Shown: positions 1 through 8,785 of the stretch, in pieces
Layout of the letters: every line of letters starts with the position of its first letter
Position numbering within the stretch: the first letter of the stretch is position 1
Assembly (NCBI GenBank): GCA_003024985.2
Contig: PXIH01S0011061.1
DNA length: 13,825 bases
Source of the DNA: Euperipatoides rowelli
Lineage: Eukaryota; Onychophora; Udeonychophora; Euonychophora; Peripatopsidae
Strand: one strand, 5' to 3'
Program-made: the position numbers and the translations under genes
The notes under the pieces: model-generated
What the model was told of the DNA's origin: nothing
What the model saw: only the letters and a program-made list of their open reading frames with translations
The model's database searches: none

Positions 1-576
1 TTACAATTATTAAAAATAGATATTTATTACATTACGTTAATTTGTCAAAAACAATAGGCTATATTACAAAATAAGGAATGATTATCTATTTAAGTGTAAT
101 TTAATTTTTTTTTTTAATTATTTCTTTAAGGAAAAAATAATATAAATATTGTGAAAACTCACAATCTTATCAACTTTTTTTTTTAAGGGAAATAATTTAA
201 ATCAGCATGTTATCCCCCATGGAAAGCTCTCATTTGACTATTGATGACATCATTGAATAAACTGTGTTATGCCACATGAGAAAATAGTTCCGTTTATTAC
301 TTTAAATTAACCACTTAATAATAATTTTACACATTTATACTATATTAAGAAATGTCAATAAAATTTATAAATATGGCTGGAATATTCAAATAGAAAAGAT
401 CAACGGATTAAGCAATGCAACCTTTGATTTCGTGATTGAAAAAATTATGAAATGAGTTCAGTTATTTTAAAACTTTATTATATAAATAAATCATTTTCAC
501 AAAGGTGGATTTCCCATTCGCCATAATTTATTAAGATGTTTATTTGCCATCAAATCTACAAAGGCTTTCAGTAAAT
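1..576. other. 3' flank of the glycogenin-like gene, no gene seen
   Basis: AT-rich DNA with many poly-A/T runs. Apart from the alternative AATAAA hexamers noted for the gene's 3' end, I recognise no coding segment or repeat here. Confidence 0.4.
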
Positions 577-582
577 TTTATT
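577..582 (-). terminator. Probable poly(A) signal of the glycogenin-like gene
   Basis: AATAAA reads on the minus strand 98 bp past the stop codon and is the first such hexamer downstream. Other minus-strand AATAAA copies lie at 532-527, 479-474 and 28-23, so alternative 3' ends are possible. Transcript data would decide which is used. Confidence 0.45.
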
Positions 583-679
583 TTATGTTTACTCAAAAAA
601 GCAGTCAATAAAAGTCCTAGAATTTTTTAAAAAAAAGTTTCTCTTGTCTGAAATTTTTTTTAAAAAAATTCAATTATTT

Positions 680-938
680 TTAACTTTGCTGAGAATTCGC
701 TAAATCATCACTGATTTCACAAGGTGTATTTTCACTATCAGTCGAACGTGATATCCAATTGTAGACATGCTCATTTTCAAATAAGGCTACAAACCATTTT
801 AGTAAATATGTTTGATATGAATAGGCAGGAAGAGAAACAATAATCGTCCCAGCATTTTCAACCACCGGTTTCTCTTCTTCTTGCATCCAATATGTCCAAG
901 CCTCAGTGCAACGAAAAATCCTAATATTGTTTTTGTAC
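680..938 (-). CDS. GYG: Glycogenin-like terminal exon D with TAA stop
   Basis: The acceptor is ATTTTATTACAG (AG at 940-939). The exon enters in phase 2, and its 259 nt complete exactly 87 codons including the stop (TAA, 682-680). It begins RYKNNIRIFRCTEAWTYW, which aligns with AKVVHFLGRVKPWNY of glycogenin. The tryptophan is kept, but the Mn2+-ligating His of VVHFLG is Ile or Arg here. A later stretch, SYQTYLLKWFVALFENEHV, resembles the family's PEFLILWWNIF helix. The last ~20 residues are acidic and polar. The long central linker and the C-terminal glycogen-synthase-binding tail of vertebrate glycogenin are not evident. Confidence 0.84.
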
Positions 939-1106
939 CTGTAATAAAATAAAAAGATACTGCATATCTTAATCTCTAAATAATCTGATATTTAATATAT
1001 TGAATGAAAAGTAATGCAAAATACCAACGACAATATTGAAACTAGATATTAAAAGAGAAATATAGGATAAAACAAAAATTGATAATTTGTTAACTTCAAT
1101 TTTTAG

Positions 1107-1370
1107 TGTCAAATTTTCAAATTAGTTAGTTTTTAAATAAGAAATATCACTTAGAAGTTTTGCTATCATTTATGGTACCGGTATACACATTTTTCAGAAT
1201 ACTAAATCCTATAAATTTTCAAATTGGTTTGTTTTAAGTAAGAAATATCACAATTAGCAAGTTTTAATGATATCTACACATTTTTCAGAATACTAAATTC
1301 TATAAATTTTCAAATTTTGATATCTATTGTAGGCCTATATACGCATTTTTTCAGAATATTAAATTCTATA
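1107..1370. repeat. Diverged tandem repeat, about three copies
   Basis: The segment ACACATTTTTCAGAATACTAAAT occurs near 1185 and 1276 (period 91 bp), and a shortened version with ATACGCA recurs near 1340 (period about 65). Each is preceded by an AATTTTCAAATT block (near 1112, 1214 and 1303), and the first two by AAGAAATATCAC. The third copy has lost about 25 bp. It may be an intronic tandem duplication or part of a larger repeat family. Confidence 0.7.
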
Positions 1371-1385
1371 GGATTCTGCATAAAA

Positions 1386-1957
1386 GGTCAAATGTAATGG
1401 ATTATTATTTTTATTATTGATTTTCAAAGATAATTACTAAAAAAAATTACACCGACAAAAATTTTAAAATGCATAAAAAAAGTTATTTAAAGATAAAATT
1501 AAGAATTTCCTGCCCTCCGCCTGAGATTACACTTTCTGGGGTCTAATATTACTGTATTTTGATGACAAAGCTGTCTCTATCTGTTTAAGTTTTGTTGATT
1601 TATGCTGTAAATAGAGTGATGTTTTTATTTTTTGTTTTATACAAATGGATCATAAAATTTTACAAATGATGAATTTGATTCTGTACAAGTATTTAGACAA
1701 TTAGTCCATATGATTTATTGCCTTTAGATGACAGATAACAAATATTGTATAGTTTAGTATTATTAGAAGCTATTCGTTTCTCAACAATGACACGACAAAA
1801 TATCTCCCCGAGCAATATTATAGACATTGTTGTTTTAAGAGGGAGGAGCTAAAGACAAATAAAAATTTAATTGCAAATAACTTATTTATTTATTTAGCCT
1901 AATTAGCTTTGAAAATTAATAATAATAAAAAACAATAAAAATCCATTACATTTGACC
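1386..1957. mobile_element. Fold-back/MITE-like element with long inverted arms
   Basis: GGTCAAATGTAATGGATT at 1386-1403 is repeated perfectly in reverse complement at 1940-1957. Pairing continues inward with indels: TTTTCAAAGATAATTA on the left against TTTTCAAAGCTAATTA on the right strand, then AAGTTATTT, then a CCTCC-rich stretch near 1512 and 1838. The arms are therefore about 130 bp each, around a ~320-bp centre. No coding sequence is visible inside. The target-site duplication is not resolved. A non-autonomous DNA transposon is the most likely origin. Confidence 0.65.
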
Positions 1958-2022
1958 TATAAGCATTTTTAATTGATCTTTTAATGAAAAATTTAAAATA
2001 GGATCCTTAAAAAATGAACTTT

Positions 2023-2065
2023 TATGATGTCATACTAATTTTCTTAGTAGGCCTATGACATCATA
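2023..2065. repeat. Hairpin-forming inverted repeat
   Basis: TATGATGTCATA (2023-2034) and TATGACATCATA (2054-2065) are perfect reverse complements. Inside them ACTAA and TTAGT also pair, leaving a small loop, with AGGCC as a bulge on one side. In the transcript this would be a stem of about 16-17 bp. Its function is unknown, and it may be the relic of a palindromic insertion. Confidence 0.6.
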
Positions 2066-2727
2066 TTGAAAAAATAGTTTTTGAGAATTCTTAATCTTAA
2101 CAGAATTTTTTCAATGACTTATTGCTGATAACTGGCAACATTAACTCGTCAAAAAAATTATGATAGATACTTCAAAATTCAATAGTATTTTTGATTGTTG
2201 TCCAAGTTACAAAGGTCAATTTAAATGAAATACTAAAATAGAAGCAGAAAAGGTATAGCCTAGAACATTTATTAGGCAGTAAATAATAATGGAAATACTG
2301 GTAACCTAACCTAATCTGTGATACGGGTAAGGGATGGTACTCACAAACTATCCTTTAGTACTATGAAAATCAAAATATACAGATTACATCTTAAAAATAA
2401 GAAAGGCAGCCCCAGGTACAACTAAATTAATTACAAATAGAATTGATATTTTTTTATAATCAGTGTATTTAACAATAATTCCAATTTTGTAGATCATTCA
2501 ACCCCCTCTGTTATTCATTAAACATATACTGATATTAGACATAACGGTATTTATTATTTTTGTATTTTGAAAATATTATTCCCAACATGAAAATTCTTAT
2601 GCTTATGAGTTATGACTATTATTTTGAAGTTGAATTGGGTCATTTGTATGATGTTTTAAATCTATTGCTCTAAGCACAAATTGTAACAGCAAAGCTGATT
2701 TGCTGATCCAAATAGAAAGGAAATTCT

Positions 2728-2979
2728 TACTATTGTCTGGATCTCAGACCTATCATTGTCATGCAGCCTATTAGACGATCTACTAATCTTGACCGTAAAC
2801 TGACACTTACTTCAACATGAATATAATAGCAAATTAAAGGTTTCTCTAACCTTGACCACACACTGACCTTAACTCCAACTTAAATATTAAAGCATCAATA
2901 AGATAGAAAGCAAACTGAACTCTGATTGGCTGTTTTTGGAATGTATGACAGTGATAAGTCTGAGATCCAGACACTAGTA
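2728..2979. mobile_element. 252-bp MITE with 38-bp terminal inverted repeats and 6-bp TSD
   Basis: The left end starts TACTATTGTCTGGATCTCAG. The reverse complement of the right end starts TACTAGTGTCTGGATCTCAG. Over 38 bp the two ends differ at only four positions. The element is flanked by AATTCT at 2722-2727 and 2980-2985, consistent with a target-site duplication. Inside lies a diverged direct repeat of about 50-60 bp with period 63, visible as CTTGACC at 2788 and 2851 followed by ACTGAC..CTTA. No open frame is present, so this is a non-autonomous DNA transposon. I cannot assign its superfamily. Confidence 0.82.
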
Positions 2980-4844
2980 AATTCTTCCCCCTCTTATACT
3001 TAATTTATAACCCTAATTGGAATATGATCTTGTTCCGAAGCCAGTAACAGCGCCATCTATGCTCGGCACGGAACTAGTTTTAGAAACTTTAAAAACAAAT
3101 GTTTGATGCCCGTGTAATGGGCTTAAACACTACTGGTAGTTAAAAAGTAAAAGGTTCAATGAGTTACTGTAATTAAAGTAATTGATTGTGTGTTGATCAC
3201 ATATCATTTTTTAATTAATGTGTGTTAATATCTACAATACAGTATATCAGCGATCACAACTCACTATTATTGTTATCATGGGGAAAATAATTCCAGAATT
3301 AGGCTATAAATTTGCCGAATTTTTTTTTATAGTGATAATTAGACATGAGTGCACAAACTTTGTCTATTAGAAAAAAGGCTGAGAATAGTCTCATGAAAGA
3401 CCAAAAGTAAATTTTCATGTTTAAACCACTTGAACTGAAGTTATTCACAATAGAGCCATATATTTTTATTCATATCAGCTCCTTTGTTATCTTAAATTAA
3501 TATTTAGGCCTATAAAGAAATTATAATTGGAATTTTGAAAATATAAATTACAGTAGGCTATATATTCAATTTAAATTTTAAAGTATATTTGTGATTTCTC
3601 CTAAAATTCCAAGTTAAATGGAATTCTGAAATCTTATTTAAATTAATAATCATGGCTTTATTCTATTCATTCAATTATTGCATTTAACATTGAACCTCTC
3701 TCTCTAAAGTTTAGCGAGGGAAGATGATTTTTTTTTTAATAAATAATTCAGATAGTATTATTGATTTTTTAATTTAAAAAATTATCATTTCTAAAACTAT
3801 CCTATTTTTAATAAATTGGCTTCATTTTTGCTCAATTTTATTGTTTATATACCACAATGGCAAATTCTGTTAGAGAGGTTCACTATCTGAACAGTATATA
3901 CTGTATGCAACAAATCTCCAGTCTGAAACCAAAGTCTTCCACAATCTCCCCCTTTTCCTATCTATGTTTTGGAATTTTGGACATTGCCTCTGTGTCAGTT
4001 TGCTGTTCATACTGGACTTGTTTGTCTCTATGGTTCTTATGACCCCTAAACTGTTGCACTTTTCAAATGTCAGATTATCATGATGATAATTTAATGATGA
4101 GTATAATTCTAATCATTTAAAAGTGCCAATTAGCCAGCATTGTAATAATTTCCAATGTGCCCTCTGTTTGCCTGCTCCATAGATGTGTTGCCTGTGGATG
4201 GGAGAAGATCACTTGGTATCATACATAGTCTTTGTGACAATACTGGCATTCATAACTAAGGCCATGGCTAATAGTGCAAGCCTAGTTGACAATCCAATGT
4301 GATACTGTAGAGTAAGCTACTCAAATATAATTCAATTAAACTATATTTGGAAACCCTTATGTAATCTTCATATAGCCTATACCATTCCACTATATGTATA
4401 GCATTCACTACCCTACTATTAATATTAAACCTATTAATACACATACTGGTACACACTTATTCTGCGGAATTTGTTCATGCCACAGCTACTCTTTGAAAAC
4501 ATATCCTTGAGTCAATTTGTGGGAGTGGGAGATACAATAGGACCATGAAAAGAGCCAACAAGCTTTTTGACAAAATATCCATACCTTATTATCTCAAGTT
4601 AAAATACATGAATGATGGAAATAGGACAAGTAATTATCTTATCAAGTTCCAATTATAAGGTCGCACCTCAAATAAGAAAATTTCAGTGTAACAATGCAAC
4701 CTGGTAATTAAGTACTTTTTGTCCAGTTATAGTATGTGTTTTTCTCCAGTGAATAACAAAATAAAAAATTCTAACAAAAATTGTTGATTTCATTGCTTTG
4801 TTTAATTTGTATTATTTGTTATCATTATAATAAAGATGGGTTAC

Positions 4845-4959
4845 CTCTTTATAATTTTTGGGTTACAATTAGCATCTACATTGTATAGTTGAGATAATCT
4901 TTTACTATCATATTTGCTCCAATTATAAAAGTAGGAATTAATAATAGCTTCTTCCGTTT
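4845..4959 (-). CDS. GYG: Glycogenin-like exon C, altered GGDQG loop
   Basis: The acceptor is TTTTTTTGTAG (AG at 4961-4960) and the donor is AAGAG|GTAACC (GT at 4844-4843). The 115-nt exon enters in phase 1 and leaves in phase 2. Joined to exon B it reads HQDETEEAIINSYFYNWSKY, then RLSQLYNVDANCNPKIIK. This aligns with FDGGDQGILNTFFSSW and LPFIYNLSSISIYSY of glycogenin. The first Asp of the loop is kept, but the catalytic Asp (D163 in human numbering, from family knowledge) is Glu and both loop glycines are lost. After YN the family has the segment with the self-glucosylated tyrosine; here the residues are VDANCNPKI, with no Tyr. Confidence 0.85.
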
Positions 4960-5700
4960 CTACAAAAAAATTTCAAAGATTAAAAATTATACAATGAAAA
5001 CAATAATCACTTTTCTTTATTACAAATATATTGAATACAAGGTTAATAGACTGTTATGTAAACAATGTGATTAAATTAAAAAAATCAAATTCATAGTGTC
5101 TCATATTTGTCAAAAGTACAGTATCTATTAGTATTAGATTATCCAAGCAATAGGTTATTTTATCTGCCCCTCTCCATTAACCCAAAGTTAAATTTTAGAT
5201 TTGGCTTTTTATTTTATTATGTTAATATATTAATACTACATGAAACCCAATCCATAGGATAGGAATAATGTAAATAAAAATACCCTTTCTTCCTTACGCA
5301 GCCCCACCATACGAACCACAGATATTTTGTCATTTTAGAGTGTGATGGTTCCATCTTATTTGATTATTTGCTATAAAGAAAGAAACGTTCAAATGATTTT
5401 TTAAGTTTAATTTGGTCTATAGGAAGTAATCAAATCCTTTCCCCCTCTTTTTATATAGGTCTATACATTTGAGATGACCCCAAATCCAATTTACATCATC
5501 TAATAAAAAATTGGGTAACATAATTCCATTAGTAGAGCATGAATCTGTTAATTTTTCTATGATTAGTATACAGAGGCGTACCAAGGGTGTGGGGCGGGAG
5601 AAGAGACCCACCCTGTATACCACCACAGAGGGGGTACCAAAAATTTTTTTTCTATGGTGGGGCGGTGGTAGGTACAAGGTGGGTGGGGTGTTAGAGTGCA

Positions 5701-5725
5701 GGGTGGGTGAGGGTGCAGCAGGGGG
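5701..5725 (+). other. Potential G-quadruplex
   Basis: GGG-T-GGG-TGA-GGG-TGCAGCA-GGGGG fits the G3+N1-7 rule with loops of 1, 3 and 7 bases. It sits in a wider G-rich block (5650-5730) inside the hAT-like element. The G-rich strand is opposite to the host gene's coding strand, so the nascent transcript would be C-rich here. Confidence 0.6.
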
Positions 5726-5784
5726 TGCAAATAAAGTGCTCTGTTGTATGTTTAATTTCAATTGAAATGAAAGGTTACTAAATT

Positions 5785-5950
5785 ATGACAAAGTGAACAA
5801 AAAGTCCAGCCAACTAAAAAAAGAAGCTTATCGAAATGAGACAGAAAGTCAACAAAATGTCCAGGCAACTAAAAATAAAAGCTTATCAAAATGAGACAGG
5901 AAGCCAACAAAACATCCAGACAACTAAAAAAAAAAAGATAATCAAAATAT
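5785..5950 (+). repeat. 55-bp minisatellite, about three copies
   Basis: TCCAG followed by CAACTAAAAA recurs at 5805, 5860 and 5915, an exact 55-bp period. Each unit also holds GACAGAAAGTCAACAAAA-like and AAGCTTATCAAAATGA-like segments with a few substitutions. It lies entirely inside the hAT-like element, so it may vary in copy number among copies of that element. Confidence 0.85.
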
Positions 5951-6106
5951 TTTTCAAAAGGGGGTGACAAAAGTCACTTCAGCCCCGGGTACCAAACAGT
6001 CATGGCACACCTCTGTTGGTATACTGTATATCACGTTATACCAGGAGTTGGTTACCCTCGTGGGCTGGCAGCATTATTCACTGATACGATTTGCAGAATA
6101 TCGATT

Positions 6107-6580
6107 TCATTAAGATCAAAATCTTTTTTATTTTTGGAGAAAGTGTATTTGATTCCACTTATTGACTATTGTTCCATTTGCATTAAAATAACTAATCAAA
6201 TAGATTTTGATAAACTTGAAAATGTATATAGAAATATTACAAAACGCATAGCCTAAAAGGTTATTTGAATTTGTCATATGTAATTAGGGAAACAAAAAAG
6301 TTAATCTTCTCTCTCCTATACTCAGATTTATTTATAATGATTTAATTTTCATTTGTAAAGAGTAATTCTAAACTGTAATAAAAATAATATGTTTGTTCTA
6401 TCATGTATAGTTAATTCATGATTACATAAATATGCATTATAAGTTATCACAAGAAAACCAAACAAAATGTTCAATATTCTGAAGAAGCATACCAATAAGA
6501 ATAATATTCGTAGACATTTTTTTATAAATCCAACATTAACCTGGTTCAAAAAGAACATAAATAAATATTTGCTTTCTCTA
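6107..6580 (+). pseudogene. Decayed non-LTR retrotransposon, reverse-transcriptase C-terminal part
   Basis: The 6107-6256 frame reads LRSKSFLFLEKVYLIPLIDY, then CS, then IDFDKLENVYRNITKRIA. This resembles the segment after the RT catalytic domain of LINE-like elements (LRxSFxxxxxxxYxxxVxPxLEYCSxxW...LExVQRxxTKRI). After a stop, another frame gives YNDLIFICKE (near 6335-6365), like the family's DLIxxYKI. A third frame near 6450-6570 gives TRKPNKMFNI and HFFINPTLTWFKKNINKY, like the terminal TR..NxF..R..NxWNxLP region. Stops and frameshifts show it is dead. Identification is by pattern only. Confidence 0.55.
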
Positions 6581-6783
6581 ACCTATTTACATAAACAATT
6601 TTTCACCTATAATGTATATTTAATATAACTTATTCATGTGTTGTTTTTTTTGTTTGCTACTAATGATATTTTTTAATTGCACGATGTTTGATTAATATGA
6701 ATTATATGTTCACTCATGTACTGTATAACTTTAATTTTTGTATAATGCCCATTTTGTCAACTGTAAAGACCAAGCGTCTATAT

Positions 6784-7275
6784 CTGTGATGACGAACCAA
6801 TGACACGTGTTTCATTAGGTGATACACAAACACGATTTGGGTGGCACAGTACACCATCATGCATGGTGTAGTATTGTAAAGTAATAAATAGGAAATTGTG
6901 TCTCCGTGATAACGGATGCCGCCCCAAATATGATGGTAAACATAATGGTTTTGTGAAATTTCTTAGTGAAGAAGTTTAGCACCCTATTGTACAGTTCCAT
7001 CACATTATACCCCAGGAAGTCTTTTGCATGAAAGCAAGTATGAAGTCATTTGAAAGTGTACTCTCAGTGGTAACTAAAATTGTGAACTTTATATCTACAC
7101 ATGCTCTAAATAATTGCCAGTTCTCAAAGATGTTAGATGAGGTGGATTCTCAATATGGTAGACTTCTTATGTACAATAATGTCCACTGGTTGAGTCACAG
7201 TGGCACACTAGACATTTGAAAGTAATAAGCCAAACTTCAAGTGGCACACTAGTCATAAAAGATTCCCCATCCCTG
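6784..7275 (+). mobile_element. Internally deleted hAT (Ac/Charlie-like) transposon copy with 8-bp TSD
   Basis: The flanks are a perfect 8-bp direct repeat, GTCTATAT, at 6776-6783 and 7276-7283. It fits the nTnnnnAn consensus of Ac-type hAT insertions. The right end reads ATTCCCCATCCCTG, a typical hAT terminus (CAGGGATGGGGAAT in reverse). The left end CTGTGATGACGAACC is a degenerate partner matching at about 10 of 15 positions. Inside is a broken transposase. AGTGGCACACTAG occurs at 7199-7211 and 7240-7252, and the first copy lies where the transposase similarity stops, so it may mark the internal deletion junction. At 492 bp the copy is far shorter than an autonomous hAT. Confidence 0.85.
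6900..7218 (+). pseudogene. Broken hAT transposase fragment (ZBED5/GTF2IRD2/SCAND3-like)
   Basis: The frames in order give VSVITDAAPN, then after a frameshift GKHNGFVKFLSEEV, a stop, HPIVQFHHIIPQEVFCMKAS, and then VTKIVNFISTHALNNCQFSK, MLDEVDSQYGRLLMYNNVHW and LS. These match, by recognition, the central RNase-H-like part of hAT transposases domesticated in vertebrates (VxTDGAPSMVGKxxGF, HCIIHQExLC, VNFIRSxxLNHRQFxxLLEE, YGDLLYHTEVRWLS). One frameshift, one in-frame stop and truncation after HWLSHSGTL make it non-functional. The BED zinc finger and the C-terminal dimerisation region are absent. Confidence 0.8.
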
Positions 7276-7441
7276 GTCTATATATCTTTTAACCTAAATC
7301 TACTGTCTTTGCTTTTGAATTTAAAAGAATCTATTTAAAAAATGTATAGAATGAGTCTGTAATATCTTCTAATTTGAAGACACTTAGATATTCTAATTTG
7401 CATTTTATTAGCTACAGGATGTCTATAATGTACAGAATAAT

Positions 7442-7771
7442 CTACAACAGATATTGAAAAACAGTTAACTTCAAGTGTTTGTCACAATTATTTTTTTTTA
7501 CAAACATTTTGTATCGTGACTTCCACATGTGCTCCTTTTGTAGCTTAAGAATATCTTGTCTGTACTCGATTTTCACCAAACATTGTTTAACATCTATTCT
7601 CATACTGTCAAAGCCTGGAAAATCCTGTCCCATAATTCCTTCCCGTAAGTTATCTGTTTTGCATACACTTATTCCTTTATGCAGCTCCACAGAAAACAAT
7701 CGAAGGAAATGATGTAAGCTGGCCATGATGCAATTGGTCCATCTCGAACAATTCTGGGATTTATCGTCCAA
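7442..7771 (-). pseudogene. Unidentified coding-like stretch, minus strand
   Basis: The frame is open for 109 codons to a TAG stop. An internal ATG in a fair context (ATCATGG, near 7723) begins MASLHHFLRLFSVELHKG, and the frame continues with mixed, non-repetitive residues such as GQDFPGFDSMRIDVKQCLVK. The first upstream stop in frame is at 7789-7787, with no ATG in between. AATAAA on the minus strand lies about 33 bp after the stop (7409-7404). Composition is more protein-like than in surrounding DNA. I recognise no family. It may be a relic of an inserted mRNA copy or transposon, a small nested gene, or chance. Confidence 0.3.
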
Positions 7772-8086
7772 AGAAATTACACACCATTAAGCTCCAGTGA
7801 GAAGGTGGGCATCCTTCTGGAAATAAATGTTTGGCTGCATGTCTTCCTGTTACCTAACTGAGAAGAGTTGAAGCATATTCAAGGTGTTTGAGTTGATCTG
7901 CACGCTGGGAATGCTTGTAACAGTGTATAAAATGTGGGAAAAACTTTTTTAGCTGACAAACAATGTGTAGTTAACTTTTTTTTTTGTTATCTTTATAGTT
8001 TTTTTCTGTATTGAGTTTCAGGTGAATAAATTGTGGACAATTCTGTATTTTGTAAAATAAGGCTTTATTTAACACTTTAAAAAACA

Positions 8087-8321
8087 TTAACAATGAGATA
8101 TGTCTGCATAATATAAATATTGATCCTTAGAAACTAGAGACACCAAATTTTCTGCTTTAGGATTGTCTCTAAAAGTCATACAAGTGCTATAAATTTCAAT
8201 TTTGATTTTCTGTTTGTTTGTCGGGGAACAGTACAACTTGATCCTTAGAAGATAGAACAAACAAATATTCATCATTAGGTCTATCTCTAAAAGTTCCAGA
8301 AATGGCATGAATTTCTGTTTG
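8087..8321 (-). pseudogene. Duplicated 26-codon coding-like unit, frame broken
   Basis: On the minus strand two segments align codon for codon without an indel. One reads EIHAISGTFRDRPNDEYLFV then LSSKDQ, the other EIYSTCMTFRDNPKAENLVS then LVSKDQ, with 14 of 26 residues identical. The DNA units lie at about 8238-8321 and 8120-8203, 118 bp apart. The linker between the paired codons is 40 bp, so the copies lie in different frames; the upstream copy's frame ends in TGA inside the linker. The second copy continues YLYYADISHC to a TAA at 8089-8087, followed 18 bp later by AATAAA. I recognise no family. It is probably a decayed duplicated coding sequence. Confidence 0.45.
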
Positions 8322-8785
8322 CCCGTTCATTCATCTACGCAAATAACTTAATATTTAATTTTTGAAAGAAAAGACCCTAAAATAGTTTACCTGTACCTTT
8401 TTCCTCCCCTCTCCCAACATCTTTATAATTCAGTCAGCATTATCCCCATCCAAATAGCCTCATCTTTACACCACCACATTCAAAATTATTAATCCGCATC
8501 CCCCACTTTCCAGTAAAATGTAAAAACTGTACACCTTTCTGCTTCTCATATAAATCCAGGGTTGAAGAAAGAGTCCTCAGAGAAAGGTTTAAAATAATTT
8601 ATTCTACTTTTTATGTTAGATTTTTTTTTTAATTTGAAGCATGATCAATTTAAAAATTCTTTAAGAAACATTAGAACAATGAACTGTACATTGTGCATAA
8701 TTATATCTTTCCTATATACCAATACAGAATCTAAACATGGGTGGCTTGTTTTTTTTTTAAAGTACAGTATATTTAAACTACTTAC

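Larger units (their letters stand above)
939..4844 (-). other. Intron 3 of the glycogenin-like gene (3906 bp)
   Basis: Bounded by GTAACC at the donor and ATTTTATTACAG at the acceptor. It contains a ~90-bp tandem repeat (1107-1370), a fold-back element (1386-1957), a hairpin (2023-2065) and a MITE (2728-2979), described separately. From 2986 to 4844 I see no recognisable gene. A minus-strand frame open for about 65 codons near 3880-4080 has no family resemblance and no supporting signals. Confidence 0.8.
5571..6015. mobile_element. Non-autonomous hAT-like element, 445 bp
   Basis: The left end reads CAGAGGCGTACCAAG and the reverse complement of the right end reads CAGAGGTGTGCCATG, matching at 12 of 15 positions. 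CAGAGG fits the CAGNG start common in hAT transposons. The flanks are TTAGTATA (5563-5570) and TTGGTATA (6016-6023), an 8-bp target-site duplication with one mismatch, as hAT elements make. Inside are a G-rich block (5590-5730) and a 55-bp minisatellite (5785-5950). Open frames across the G-rich block are low-complexity, on both strands, and look non-coding. Confidence 0.72.
4960..8785 (-). other. Intron 2 of the glycogenin-like gene (3826 bp)
   Basis: Bounded by GTAAGT at the donor and TTTTTTTGTAG at the acceptor. It holds a hAT-like element with a minisatellite (5571-6015), a non-LTR retrotransposon remnant (6107-6580), a hAT copy (6784-7275) and two coding-like stretches on the minus strand (7442-7771 and 8087-8321). 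From 4960 to 5562 and from 8322 to 8785 I see only AT-rich or mixed non-coding DNA. Confidence 0.8.

Noticed and set aside
3692-3880. GAACCTCTCT and AGAGAGGTTC as possible terminal inverted repeats
   Set aside because: Only 10 bp of simple CT-rich sequence, with no target-site duplication or further pairing.
3857-4042. Plus-strand open frame of 61 codons with a Cys/Leu-rich end resembling a membrane segment
   Set aside because: No splice sites, family or context support it; the opposite strand is also open here.
5417-5761. Minus-strand open frame of 114 codons, rich in Pro and Leu
   Set aside because: It overlaps the G-rich block of the hAT-like element and its composition follows that low-complexity DNA. 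There are no splice signals or family motifs.
5511-5765. Plus-strand open frame of 84 codons, Gly-rich
   Set aside because: It covers the same G-rich block on the other strand and reads across the element's left border, so it is a composition artefact.
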